Shown piece by piece: positions 53,111 to 64,000 of a DNA stretch of 64,000 nt. The notes below the pieces were generated by a model, which had not been told where the DNA came from, made no database searches, and saw nothing but the letters and a program-made list of their open reading frames with translations. Each line of letters opens with the position of its first letter. Within the stretch, counting starts at the first letter, position 1. The position numbers and the translations under genes are program-made. Source of the stretch: Mixophyes australis (taxonomy: Eukaryota; Chordata; Amphibia; Anura; Limnodynastidae); NCBI GenBank assembly GCA_036250195.1, contig JAVHZZ010000006.1, positions 160,945,224 through 161,009,223 of the forward strand, in the 5' to 3' direction.

Positions 53111-53299
53111 ATGGAAATTATATTAAGGGTGCCACCCCTGCCGGCTGGAGTGCTTTCGTCCCTGGCTAAGGGAGCGTCATATACTGGAAAAAGAAGCCCA
53201 TACTATCTACTTGCAGAGCCCCAAAGGGCATGGAGGGGGAGGTCTTAAGCACAGGCGCGGGATACTGTGGGCGAGAGAACAAAGTTGTTTCAGATCGCA

Positions 53300-53445
53300 T
53301 GTGACTAGTTCCCCTTCGCCGTTAAGGACCTGGTCCTTTTGGCGAAGGGGAATTGTCCAGCTCAGTATGGACATGCTAGTTCCCCTTTGCTAAAAGGACC
53401 TTTTTTGCCCCTAGTGGTCAGGTCCTGCATTTGAAGGGTGTGGAT
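53300..53445. repeat. Short inverted and dispersed repeat 'CCCCTTCGCCAAAAGGACC'
   Basis: TAGTTCCCCTTCGCC (53308) and GGCGAAGGGGAATTG (53340) form a hairpin. GGACCTTTTTTGCCCCTAGT, then CAGGTCCTGCATTTGAAGG recurs at about 54369-54410 and 54477-54520. Confidence 0.6.
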
Positions 53446-54084
53446 GGATCACGTAGAAATAGCTTTATAGATATTTATTTCAATTAGAGGAGCAGTGCAC
53501 CACTATATCATTGCAAATGTACTGATTTTTTATATTGTGTTATATTTGGCAGGCTAATCCCATGTTAATTCTTTTCATCTCAGAAGTGACAAACACATCC
53601 TTTAGCCTGAATACCCAGCCAGTAGTTGTTCCCTTTATCCTGTCTTGTTGAAAAGATAGAACTACATGAATAATGCAACTAGCAAGTAATTTAAGAAATT
53701 ACAGATTGATTTAATGCAATGTACTTGACAAAATTCACATCAAAGGTTAGAGAATTTAATATATCCGGATGGTAAACATTGAATGTAATATCTCCGACGT
53801 TGTGTTGCTAGCTAGGATCAGGGAGCTGGGTTACTCCCTGCCAACATACGTGTCAGCAACAGTATATAAGGAGCTGTTTGACCATGTAATGTAGTATTAT
53901 TCCATCTGTACTTCTGAATGATCACTAGCACCACTAAACTAGTGTGTAAAATATCACTGCTTAAAGATTCTGCCTGAGACTATTACTGCTGTATCCTGTG
54001 ATCAACAGATAAGAGCTTACACTCATATCCGTTCTCACGGCTGTCCTGTGTTGAACCCAGTGTCTCTGGGTTAATGATCTGCCC

Positions 54085-54330
54085 GCTAACCAGTCAGCCC
54101 ACAGCTAGGAGGCACTGCAGCAGCTGTACTTGCTACCCAGAAATAAGCGGTTCTAGGCACTATAGAAGGATTCTAGTGCTGTCTGGTTGCAGGGGACACC
54201 AGTAGCAGTGGTCAGTAATAGTCGGCTACCGATGGTGGGAAAGCAACCCAGATAAGTTGTACAGGAAGAACATCCCTTCATCCTTCTTCACTCTAAAGAC
54301 GAGGTGGCAAAATAAGCTCATCTGGTCAAA
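54085..54330 (+). repeat. Interspersed repeat R1, direct copy 1
   Basis: TGCCCGCTAACCAGTCAG, AGGCACTGCAGCAGCTGTAC, CTACCCAGAAATAAGCGG, GGGGACACCAGTAGCAGTGG and GTCGGCTACCGATGG recur in the same order at 55235-55550. The preceding 53790-54084 has a TATATAAG box and could be LTR-like. Confidence 0.65.
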
Positions 54331-54516
54331 GAGGAACTAGCCGGCTTGGTACAATCAGGTTAGTTTCCTTTCTCGAAAGGACCTTTTTGCCCCCTAGTGA
54401 TCCTGCATATGAAGTGGAACTAACCAGCCAAATACCTTTCGGAGAAGAGGAGCTGGCTAGCACCCCTTCGCCAAAAGGACCCTTTGTCTCATCCTAATGC
54501 TCAGGTCCTGCATATG

Positions 54517-54547
<31 letters not shown>

Positions 54548-54552
<5 letters not shown>

Positions 54553-55210
54553 GGAACTCCCAAGCCAGTAACTTGGCTGCGGGCCGACCGAGGGTCGAGT
54601 AACGTATACTGACTTAAAGGAGCACCCAGGAGTGGAATAGATTGGCAGGCTGTAGTGAAGAAGGAATCCCAGGTCAAAGGTCACTAGCACAGGTACAAAA
54701 TCCAGGGACAAGCGAAGGGTCAGACACACAGGCAAAGAAGCAAAATCCGGAGTCCAGGCAAGAAGGTCAGGGTCAGAAGCGAGGGTTCAAAGGTCCAGGA
54801 ACAAGCAAAGGTCAAAACACGGGTAGTCAATCCAAGGTAGAAATAACCAACAGATAGAACAAGCAGGCAGCAGAACTGAGGACAGAACGCTATAACTGGC
54901 AGTGAGGCTGCAGACCTCACTGCCTTAAATACCAGTAGTGGCCAATCAGAGCCTAGCTCTGAAATCATATGGGCAGGCTCAACCCTACCACATTAATCAG
55001 CCCACAGGTTTGTGGGCACTTCTGCGCATGCGCCCGGCTGTCCCCGGCTGCCGGGACGCAGCGCCCCTGTAGTTAGTGTCGAACCGTTGCCCTGGCAACG
55101 GTCGGGTAAAGGCAGGAAGTGACGTCCCGGTCGACATAGCGACGACCGGGACGCCTACAGGAACCAGGTGAGAGTCGCGGCGGTGCCCGCGGCCGCCACA
55201 ACTGCTAACA
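54548..55210 (-). mobile_element. Solo LTR inserted in a GT microsatellite
   Basis: 663 bp with TGTTAG at the left and CTAACA at the right, the TG...CA ends of an LTR, and GTGTG on both sides (54543-54547 and 55211-55215), though the surrounding GT repeat makes that duplication uninformative. On the minus strand a TATTTAAGG TATA-like box lies near 54925-54933, so the LTR points left. No gag/pol sequence is adjacent. Confidence 0.75.
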
Positions 55211-55234
55211 GTGTGTGTGTGTGTGTGCTCTGCC

Positions 55235-55550
55235 CGCTAACCGGCAGTTCTGAAACATAGTAACAGGTCAGGAGGTACCAGCCATTCCACAGCAAAGAGG
55301 CACTGCAGCACCTATACCAACTACCCAGAAGTAAGGGGTTCCAGGTGCTGGTGAGGGAGCCTGGTGGTGGCAATACTATCCTCCTACAACTAATGCGCAG
55401 TTGGCATTCACAGTCAGCGTGTATCTGGCAGCAGGTGACACCAGTAGGACTGGTCTGTAACAGTTGGTTACGGAGGGCGAGAAAGGAGCCCAGACAAACC
55501 ATATAAGGTCCTTCTCCCAAAGACCGGATGGCAAAGTAAACCTATCTAGT
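55235..55550 (+). repeat. Interspersed repeat R1, direct copy 2
   Basis: Collinear with 54085-54330 but carrying additional sequence (55365-55425). A third, inverted copy is at 39950-40255. Function unknown. Confidence 0.65.
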
Positions 55551-55833
55551 CACAGTAATATTTTAACGAATTGTAGATTTAACCATATTTAAGGATCAAA
55601 TAATGTTACAAATACCATGTATTTCACATTATCATATAAAATTAATGCATGTAACAGAAGTATCATTTTGATACAGTACAAAAGCCATGATTCGCAAAGC
55701 GGAAATCTGCAGCAGGTGATAATCGCTTCTGATGCTATGCAATGAATGCATTTTGGCTTAATGTCTGTACATTGAGGGCAGTACATTTTTTTTAATTCAG
55801 TTTAACACATTTATAATCTACTCTACCATAACT

Positions 55834-56110
55834 TAAGCTGGGTACACACTACAGTGTTTTCAGCAGATTATCGGGCCAGTCAAACGATAAATAAGTTTGG
55901 CCCAATATCGCATTAGTATGTATGCTGCAACGATGAGAGAGTATCGTTTCAAAGCACATCGTATCATTTAATTTGATTCTTAAACCGGAATAAAAATTTC
56001 ATTCAACGATGGAACAATGTTATTTCAATTCGGCAGTGTGTATGCACTCACAACCAGTAGTGCGCAGAGTCAGGATCTTTTTAGCCAATGGTTATGACAG
56101 ATAGAACTGA
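55834..56110 (+). mobile_element. 'GGGTACACACTACAG' DNA transposon, left end
   Basis: Begins AAGCTGGGTACACACTACAG and runs through CGATAAATAAGTTTGGCCC-like sequence. The complementary end, CTGTAGTGTGTACCCAGCC, lies at 60957-60976 with no second end nearby on this side. Non-coding. Confidence 0.6.
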
Positions 56111-56168
56111 AGGTAGATAGATGGGGTATAAAAGAGAATATATATATATACACAAATATCCCTCTTTG

Positions 56169-56283
<115 letters not shown>

Positions 56284-56900
56284 GGCAAAGAGGGATATTT
56301 GTCACACTTTCCTGTAAAGGAACAGGTCGTGTACTGTTACTGGATGTGATTGCTGCACTAGCATTGGAGCGGTTTTACCATCCTGACAACTGCTAATGAA
56401 CAGCTAAATGGTTCAGCATACCTGTGTCAGATTCCTGTGAATGGTGTACTTTCTCACAAGTGGTGTCATCATGGGATCTGTAGGACAGCGAAGACACAGC
56501 CGTCCTCCCAGCCTCCAGACGCAAGGGTGGTGAGTGGAGTCTGTTAAAGACCACTATAATCCACCAAACTGTTGTAATGCTATGTTTCAAATGTGTTGCT
56601 GTGAAGAGACAAACTAAGGGTTCAGACTGAGATTGGTGTGGACAAAGTAATTTTTTTTTTTTTTTCGGTTTGTTTGCTATTTACCAGCAAAGGTTTCACA
56701 GCACGTCAGCTGAAAAAAAAAAGGGGTTTAACAACAAACAAAAACAAATTTATTTTCTGGTAATTGTAGTACTGCACCTTGTGGGTCACTCAGTTGTGAC
56801 TTGGCTGTGGCCCAAAAACCTTTGTTGTTACCTGAATGCTGAGAGAAGATAGGTTTCATTTTCCAGCACAAACTCCTGTGGGAATGGACAGTCAGTAACA

Positions 56901-57257
56901 ATGGTAGCGGCCGTTGCCCCAAAACTGCCATACCATTTAATCCTGGGCAGAGACTTTCCGCTGTTCAACCAGATCCTCCAGGAGCGAATCCAGCCGGACA
57001 TGTCGGCAATTGAAGCACCGGCCGAAAGTCCAGCCTTGATGGAGGAGCTTGAAGGAACAGAAAATGGAAAGCGCCAGGATCTACTACGGAACCTGAACCA
57101 GACAATTCAGGAAAATACACCTCCTAAGAGGTGGGAGTGTAGACAAAGGAGAGCTGCACCAGTACCAATGCAAAACCAGACCCTGGCATCGTTGGTTGGC
57201 GAGACCTCGAGTGAAGGGGCTACGCCTCCCAATGAGGACTTAGTGGAAACCAGTTAA
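56901..57257 (+). pseudogene. Gypsy-like protease C-terminal remnant
   Basis: The frame contains LPYHLILGRDFPLFNQIL, matching the ILGRDF strand at the C-terminal end of retrotransposon aspartic proteases. A Glu-rich linker follows. The catalytic Asp-Thr/Ser-Gly triad is upstream and not present. Stop at 57255. The linker to RT is present but RT is gone. Confidence 0.7.
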
Positions 57258-57446
57258 ACAATCATGCTAAGTCTAAGACTTTGGCCGAGACCAACTTGGA
57301 GATGTTGCCTTAGCTAATGTCTATAAGAATGTGGTTGAGATTAATGAGGTAGAGAAGGCTAACAAGCCTGCAGTATTGCCTATTATATGGTAAAGAATGA
57401 TCTGTTGTAGAGAGTTGCTAATGTACAGGGTAGCACTGTGTAGCAA

Positions 57447-57917
57447 TTGTTAGTACCACAAATCCATACATCACTTGTTCTCAAAGATGCACATACAAAT
57501 CTGTGTGGGGGACGCTTCTATTGGCCAGGAGTGTACAAGGCAATAAAAAGGTTTTGCCAGACATGTCCAGTATGTCAGAGAACATGTCTGAAGCCAGTCT
57601 ATCGGGCCCAGATAGTTCCCATCCCTGTGGTGCAGACCCCGTTTGAGCGTATTGGTATGGATTTGGGTAGGCCGATTAGAGGAGTCGGCCCACAGCCATC
57701 AGTATGTATTAGTCATAGTGGACTATGCCATCAGGTATCCCGAGGCTATACCTTGGCGCAATATAAAGTCCAGCACAATATAAAAAGAAACTACGATAAG
57801 ACAGCTGTAGTTAGAACTTTCCAACCAGGTGACAAAGTTCCCATAAGGGACGATCTGTCCACAGGGGCGGGGATGCGCTCTCTGCAGTGTCAGCGTCACC
57901 AAGGTTGGCAACACTAA
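57447..57917 (+). pseudogene. Gypsy-like integrase remnant, catalytic core deleted
   Basis: The zinc-binding HHCC region is partly present: H at HTNLCGG, then FYWPGVYKAIKRFCQTCPVC with the two Cys. It is followed by VVQTPFERIGMDL, the beginning of the catalytic core with its first Asp. After about 57700 the frame jumps to a C-terminal HNIKRNYDKTAV region and FQPGDKV, so most of the DDE core is missing. The left and right halves are joined by a deletion. Confidence 0.8.
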
Positions 57918-58090
57918 GGGGAGGGGTATGTGACAAAGAGGGATATTTTCCACAGTTTGGTCGTGTACTGTTACTGGATATGATTGCTGTACGAGCATTG
58001 GAGCTGTTTTACCATCCTGACAACTGTTAATAGATAGCTAAAGGGTTGAGCATACCTGTGTCCGATTCCTGTGAATGGTGTACTTTCTCA

Positions 58091-58092
<2 letters not shown>

Positions 58093-58180
<88 letters not shown>
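58093..58180. repeat. Long TA microsatellite 2
   Basis: About 44 TA units replace the rest of the right LTR. A CA-rich run follows (ACACACACAC at 58188). Confidence 0.95.
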
Positions 58181-58184
<4 letters not shown>

Positions 58185-58543
58185 ATTACACACACACACG
58201 CAAAGCAAAACAGAAGGGAAAGGCGCCTGTGGTGTAGTATTTTAGGAAATGTAGTCCCACAAACTGAAGTGTGTGCATATGCGTACCAAATATAAACTTG
58301 AAAGCATGTTCATCAGTACACAAAACCTGGATACTTCACTGTAATCATATGGATCTACTCCAGTCTTGTATACGCATAAGAGAAGAAAAAAAACAAATAG
58401 TGCAATAACGTCAGACAAGTAGAGCCAATATATGCCCAGCCACCTTAGATTGCTCTATTATTTATCTCTGGTACGCACACTTATCTGTAAGGTTGCTTTA
58501 TGTAGCTGGAACTCTCCCTTGTTCAATTCATGTCAGCGTGCTT

Positions 58544-58622
58544 TAAAAAATAAGATACCATGATTTCTCAATCTGACACCCAACAAGTAAACAGATTGAG
58601 AATTCATGGTATCTTATTTTTA
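58544..58622. repeat. 30-bp inverted repeat next to LINE copy D
   Basis: AAAATAAGATACCATGATTT... (left) and ...AATTCATGGTATCTTATTTT (right) are complementary over about 30 bp with one mismatch, loop of about 17 bp. The right arm abuts the start of the LINE fragment. Confidence 0.8.
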
Positions 58623-59235
58623 GTTCATTCATTTGGCCTCCAATACCACCTCTATGCTGATGACTCCCAAATCTATCTCTCTTCCCCTGACCTCTCCCCT
58701 TCTGTACTGTTCTTGTGTAACCAACAGTCTTTCAACTATCTCCACATGGATGTCCAAACTCTACCTAAAGCTTAACATATCCAAAACAGAGCTTATTATC
58801 TTCCCTCCTGCCAGAGTCACCACCTCCCCTCAAATCTTCCTCACTGTTAATAACACCACAATTTCCTCAGTCTCCCAAGCCCGCTGCCTTGGTTTCACAT
58901 TTAACTCCACCCTCTGCTTTATGCCGCACATAAAGACTCTGTCCCAGTCCTGTCAATTCCACCTTAAAAACATAGCATGTTTAGTAAGAAAAGGGTGTAT
59001 TCTGGCAACCAAAATTCTTATCCATTCTCTCATCATCTCCCGTCTTTACTACTGCAACCTCCTGCTATCTGGCATTCTTGACACCCATATTTCCACACTT
59101 CAAACCCGCCTAAGTGCTGCTGCAAGACTGATCTTCCTCTCTCACCGCTCTACATCTGCTGCACTTTTCAAATCCTTACACTGGCTCCCGGTGTCCTTCA
59201 GAATCCAACTGAAATTACTAACTTTTACTTGCCCC

Positions 59236-60494
59236 GGTACAGCAACTTCATGGGGCCCCCCTTGTAGTTGAGCACAGTAAAAATGTTTGCAAATGTGGAA
59301 GTGGCCGTAATTGGGGGTGTGGCTGTGCATCATTGGGGCGTGACTAGCAGGTGAAAAGTGCTAGGCCACCCTCCTACAGGAAAAAACCTGCATTGCTGTG
59401 TACACCTTTGGCATGAAGGACCATAGTGTACATAGTACTATGGTGTGTACATAGTGTACACACCATAGTGTGTACATAAAGAGTACACAGTCTTGGCCTG
59501 CCCCTTACATTGCGCAGAACAGTCACCAAAAAATTGGATTGTCCCACTAGAATCACAACATTTCACAAACTCTCCGGGTCTCTCCTACCCGTTCTTGTCA
59601 CTTTCACCATCTGTGCTCTTTAGTTGCGGCTTGTCTGGGTCCTGGTGCTAAATCAATAGTGCCCACGATTAATAATTAGGCCTTCCTCCACCCCTAACAT
59701 TAAAATAATAGTATCCCCATTTAATAAATAAATCTATTTCCCTCCCTAAAAACAGCCCCAGCAATAAATAGTAGTTAAATTTCATAAATACATACCTATT
59801 TCCTGCAACCATCACTGCCATTAAATAATTCATTGTCAAATTTAATAGAGACCTCATTGCCACAAGCCCCCTGTGCCATCACATGCCCTCCATGCTGTTC
59901 CCCCCTTCATCACACTGTACCACACTGCTCCCCCCCCTCTTCATCACACTGTACCACACTGCTCCCCCCCCTCTTCATCACACTGTACCACACTGCTCCC
60001 CCCCCCTTCTTCATCACACTGTACCACACTGCTCCCCCCCCTCTTAATCACACTGTACCACGCTGCTCCCCCCCCCCCCCCCCCAAACACACACACACCT
60101 CATCACGCTGTGCCTTTCTGCTTTCCTCCTTAACTTTACTTACCTTTGTATTGGCTTCTTTCATCTCTTTTCTTCTCTTCTGTCTTCTTGCTGGGTCGTC
60201 TCTGTGCCACTCCTCGCTGAATGTCGAGCGTGGCTTGATGACATCACCCCCGACATTGTGTGAACGAAGCAGGGGGGAGGGACGCCAGCACCGCGATCAT
60301 GTGTGTATTTGTATACTCACATGATCGCGGTGTGTATTTGTATACGCACATGATCGCGGCGCCGGCGCCCCAATGCAAAATAATTTTTTTTTTGGTAAAA
60401 CCCCCCCCTGTCCCCCCCAAAAAAAACCGTTGGCAGTGAGCGCCCGGGCCAGGCCCCCTATCATGCCTGGGCAATTAGTACCCAACCCCCCTCT
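59236..60494. mobile_element. Insertion within LINE copy D, origin unknown
   Basis: About 1.26 kb between the LINE halves. It contains a CT-rich minisatellite (59890-60115) and ATGATCGCG inverted repeats (60290-60360). 59395-59480 has short GTGTACATAGTG repeats. Termini (GCCCCGGTACAGC at left; CAGCTGCCCTG at right) suggest a hAT-like element with GC-rich ends, but no convincing target duplication was found. Confidence 0.5.
59890..60115. repeat. Minisatellite of about 37-40 bp
   Basis: Five copies of a unit CTTCATCACACTGTACCACA... followed by CTGCTCCCCCC. Open frames across it (HCTTLLPPL-like) are repeat translation, not genes. Confidence 0.9.
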
Positions 60495-60858
60495 CAGCTG
60501 CCCTGTTTGTAACCACCGCTCACTCGCACCTACATGACTTCTCCTGTGCTGCTCCCCACTTACGGAATTCTCTACCATGCCCCATCAGGCTTTCCCACAG
60601 CATACAAATCTTTAGACATTATCTAAAAACCCTTTTCTTTTTTAAAGATTACCCTATCCCTGATGGTACTATTCACACTAATACACTCTCACAGCTGTCC
60701 CAATCTCCACTCAAAGCCACACTCACTCCTCTTGTTTCAGCTATGCCATTTTCCACTTAGAATGTAAGCTCTCTAATCAGCAGGGTCCTCCATATCCTTT
60801 GTTTTCATGTCTGCATTTATTTTGTCTCCCTTGTCTGTCCTCATTTTCCCTGAGCCTA

Positions 60859-60978
60859 ACGAATCTACGATATTAGTGTGTACACATGAATCGACATGCT
60901 GATCTGATTCTTTTCTGTTGGTAAAATCGTTAAAGATGTCTCATCTGGATACATTTTCTGTAGTGTGTACCCAGCCTT
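60859..60978 (+). mobile_element. 'GGGTACACACTACAG' DNA transposon, right end
   Basis: Ends with TAGTGTGTACCCAGCCTTA, the complement of the left-end sequence at 55834. Both ends face outward and are separated by 5.1 kb of other elements. Confidence 0.6.
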
Positions 60979-62690
60979 ATTTAGGCCTGTGGATCTTGCA
61001 GAGGCAATTAGTTGTAAATTATTTTTTTTTGATTAATATAAGGAAACATAGTAATCTGATCCTCATCAATGCATTTGAATAAATGGTTTCATCTAGGTTT
61101 GTTCAAAATGTATGCTATTAAAATTAAAAAAATTTGAAACTATTTACTAGTGAGTTCGCATTAGCTAAGCATTGACATCATCTTGTTTATGGCTACACGC
61201 CTAATTATTCTCAAGAACAGAGTATTCACCACTAAAATAAATACACATCCAAGATATGTTTTTTTTTTTTAGAATCTCTGGAATTAGCAATGATTTTACA
61301 GTCCTAAGCAGTCACTGATTTCTGAGACCCACTGTGCGCGCAATCTGTGATATTTTTTAAAAGTAATACAGACCAAAAAAAATTTAAATAAAAATAAAAC
61401 CCTGGTTAAGAATACAAAGCTAAATATCTAGCACATTAGCTAGGCAAACAACTTGACTCCTTCTGTTGCTGACCTGCTCTTGTCCTGTTCCTGCTTGTCC
61501 CAGTTCCTGTGGATACTCTGCCTGCTTTCTATTGGACCTGCTGTTGTGACCCTTTGCCTGTACCTTGGACCCTGCCTTCTAACTGTGACCCTGACCCTTT
61601 GGCCTGTACCTTGGACTCTGCCGTTTTGCCTGTGACTGTGACCCTTGGCGAGTTATCTGACCACTCTACCTTGCTTGTGACCCCTGACCTAGGCTTACAT
61701 CTGACCCGCCGTTACCATCTACTCTCCCTGCCACTGCGGTACTGAATAACAAACTTGCACTACTCTAGGAGTTAAGTCCTGGGGGCATCCAAGTACCTGT
61801 GAGCACAAAGCTCTATGGGAAAGGCGACTGCTATAGATTAAGACCTCTGTCATCTGTTCTGCAAGTTAGTTATCAATCAGACAGCCTGACAAAAGGAGCA
61901 AAACCAAATTAGAAAAAAATCCAGGACATGTGAATTTGAATGCATTCTTAAACAAACAAGTTTTCAGCAAGGTCTTGTAGTTAGAGAGAGGAAACATGGT
62001 AGCAGGAGAGGGCTGGCAAACTTTAGCCCAGCAGCCTATCGGGGACATTTTACAGAAAAATGCAGGTGGCCCTGTGACACAGCCCAAGTTAGGCCACTAT
62101 GGGACTGGCCCTGCCTCCCAGTCCAGCCTGCCCCTGCTTGGTAGACATTCAGGTGAAGAGTTCCAAGAAGGGTTGTAGTCCTGAAAGCTATTATATCCTA
62201 GGAAGAAAAGGAAGGTTGGCGTGCGCCCAGAGTTGAGATGTAGCGATATTGTAAGTGGATATCTAACAAGTGGAAAAGGATCGGAGAGCACGAAATACTT
62301 TTGTAGTGAATGCATAATAGAATAGTAAAACAAAGGTGATTTCAGCAAGAGAAAGGCAGATAATGATAAAGAGAAGAGAGGTTATTTTTGTAGCAGCAAT
62401 CTTGAAAATATTTTAAGGGATATTTTCATTGCAGCAGGTTTGCTTGGCATTGCTAATGGTATTAAGCACCAATACGAAGTGACAAATGCAATTGAAAACA
62501 GGGGAAGGTGGTGAGCATTGAGCTCAGGGGGATGCTGGCAGTAAACTTCAGTTTTTAACAAAGGCCAGTAGAAAGGACCTAAAAAGGTAAAACAAGAAAT
62601 GTCAAAACCGGAAAACAGACAACCATGAAAGAATCAGAGCAAAGGGTGGGAGCGTGGACTAAGAGAAATAGATTTTATGTTGAGTAACAA
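60979..62690. other. No gene; possible LTR-like fragment at 61450-61860
   Basis: 61450-61740 is rich in CCTG/GACC (repeated CCTGTACCTTGGAC), a composition seen in some LTR U5 regions, but no LTR ends or gag/pol were found. The rest is AT-rich and unremarkable. Confidence 0.3.
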
Positions 62691-64000
62691 AAATCCTCTT
62701 TTCTCTGTCGCCTTATTGGGTGACACTGAAATATTGGGGACATTCCAAAGCTGCCCCTAAAGGAGGGATTGCTCTGAAATGCTACACGCAAAACCTTGCG
62801 CCCAATGCTAGCATCTTGAGATGCAAAGCCCTGCAACCTGTAGAATTTGGAAAAAGTGTGAACAGACGACCACAAAGCAGTCTGGCACAACTGCTTGGCT
62901 GAAGCCCTGTGACGCATCGCCCACGAAGCACCAACAGCAGAGGTAGAATGAGCTTTTAAGCTTATTAGCACTAGCTGAGCCAACTGAATGTAAGCCAATC
63001 GTGGAATGATCCAACGAACCGGCCAACCATGCTTGTGCGCTTCATACAGCACAAGCAAATCAATAGCCTTGCGAATTGTAGCTGTACGGTCCACATAACA
63101 CCAAAGAGTCCAGACCACGTCCAAAAGCAGCAAGGTTGGATCGAACGACTGTAACCAAGGAGAAGAGTCAGAACAACAATCTCCTGGTTTAAGTGAAACC
63201 ACTTTAGGAACAAGAGGGCTTAGTGCAAAGCATTGCCCTGTCTGGATGAAACACCAGAAAGGGGAGAGTATGTCAAAAAGCCCCCAACTCAACACCCTAC
63301 AAGCAGAAGAGCTAGCGAGCAAGAACACCACCTTCCAGATGACATAATGGAAATCCATATACTCCCATGGCTCAAAAGGCTCTCTGGTAAGAGCCCAGAG
63401 TACAAGATTAGGATCCCTTGGCTCAACAGGGTGCACAAGGGGGGTTGATCATTAAGAAGCCTTTGCAGAAGGGTCTGGACATTCTTCATAGCCATCAACT
63501 TGCGCTGGAAAAAGATAGAGAGCGCAGAAACCTGCATCTTCAAAGAAGATAGATGGAGACCTTTGTCAAGACCTGCCTGAAGGAAAGGAGAAAGGATAAA
63601 GAGGGAAATATAAGAACTCTGTCTCTCACACAAGAGAACATACTCCTTTTTCACACTGCAATAATTAGCAGCAGCAGCAGACTGCTTTCTAGCCTTGATC
63701 ATGGTCTGAACAACCAAGAGAAAGAAACCTAGAGCCCAAAGACCAGGGTCTCAGTAACCACGATGTCAAAGTCAGACGACCTAAAGAGTGGCAACTAAGA
63801 GGACCTTGAACGAAAGGGGGGCGAAGAGGCAACCAGAAGGGTGGTTCTGCCCAGGTCTGATTAGCTTTGTTTACCCAGGAAGTGGACATACCCGTCTGAA
63901 GAGGCTTCCTGTTGACACATAAGCTGAGCGAGGTGAAAAATCTATTTTCTTCTATCTGTGGTGTCCTGGAGAGAAACTCCACCATTTACATAACAGTGGT
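62690..64000 (-). pseudogene. DIRS-like element, tyrosine recombinase region, runs off the window
   Basis: Minus translation from 64000: LSRTPQIEENRFFTSLSL, then IKARKQSAAAANYCSVKKE (63710-63650), SALSIFFQRKLMA (63520), DFHYVIWKVVFLLASSS (63350) and FSKFYRLQG (62850). The recombinase has the AHSTSAVGASWA motif where the plus-strand copy at 33.4 kb has AHSTRSV. The catalytic Arg of His-x-x-Arg is therefore Ser here. Several frame changes are needed. DIRS elements use a tyrosine recombinase instead of an integrase. The rest of the element is past the window end. Confidence 0.75.

Larger units (their letters stand above)
58623..60858 (+). mobile_element. L2-type LINE copy D, split by an insertion
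   Basis: 58623-59235 reads [20 protein letters not shown], the catalytic YADD, then SRLYYCNLLLSGI and SLHWLPVSFRIQLKLLTFTC. The LINE resumes at about 60495 (complementary landmarks: GGAATTCTCTACCATGCC, then TAAAAACCCTTTTCTTTTTT) and runs to about 60858 (AATGTAAGCTCTCTAATCAG in its 3' region). The usual GCGCTATATAAATAAA tail is absent. Confidence 0.8.

Noticed and set aside
54642..54968. Short frames within the solo LTR
   Set aside because: LTR sequence with no protein similarity; both strands open only by composition.
56901..57917. Vertebrate endogenous retrovirus
   Set aside because: The protease/integrase wording and polypurine tract fit a Ty3/Gypsy-type element; no envelope or gag features of a retrovirus were seen.
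59833..60324. 163-codon frame rich in His, Pro and Ser
   Set aside because: Translation of the CT-rich minisatellite with no splice context.

Overview
This window looks like nuclear DNA from a tetrapod, most likely a frog. It holds three recognisable protein-coding genes whose order and orientation match mammalian chromosome 20q13.33: SS18L1 (first coding exon only, minus strand), PSMA7 (complete, plus strand) and LSM14B (complete, minus strand). All three have consensus GT/AG splice sites and unbroken frames across exon joins. The attribution to an amphibian is an inference from the repeat population (DIRS-like tyrosine recombinase elements, L2/CR1-type LINEs, several hAT families, Tc1 elements, palindromic MITEs), not from a species-specific marker.

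Layout. 1-5282 is intron 1 of SS18L1 or flanking DNA, with two palindromic MITEs. 5283-5869 is a head-to-head gene start: the SS18L1 and PSMA7 ATGs are about 520 bp apart and must share a promoter region. 5870-9432 is PSMA7, seven coding exons, 248 codons, ending with an AATAAA. 9433-19002 lies between the convergent PSMA7 and LSM14B 3' ends and contains two dead Tc1 transposons, SINEs and a LINE-into-SINE nest. 19003-28450 is LSM14B, eight constitutive coding exons (381 codons) plus one probable 120-nt cassette exon.

From 28.5 kb to the end I find no host gene, only layered transposon debris: L2-like LINEs (29-32, 34, 35-38, 58.6-60.9 kb); a cluster of palindromic MITEs (32.3-33.0 kb); DIRS-like recombinase fragments (33.4 and 62.7-64 kb); a decayed hAT transposase gene split by a 1-kb palindrome (40.3-44.1 kb); hAT-type elements with 8-bp target duplications (41.2, 45.4 and 46.1-47.9 kb); a probable Helitron (48.1 kb); a decayed MULE-domain coding relic (50.9-51.5 kb); a solo LTR inside a GT microsatellite (54.5 kb); and a deleted Ty3/Gypsy-like element next to long TA repeats (56.2-58.2 kb).

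The genes are housekeeping or regulatory and unrelated in function: a proteasome core subunit, an mRNP translational repressor and a chromatin co-activator. No operon, CRISPR array, tRNA, rRNA or new biological system was found. The points most worth checking are the LSM14B cassette exon, the MULE-domain relic, the 1-kb palindrome, the minisatellite-bearing hAT element and the shared core of otherwise different palindromic MITEs. Everything was read by eye; no alignment or database search was run.
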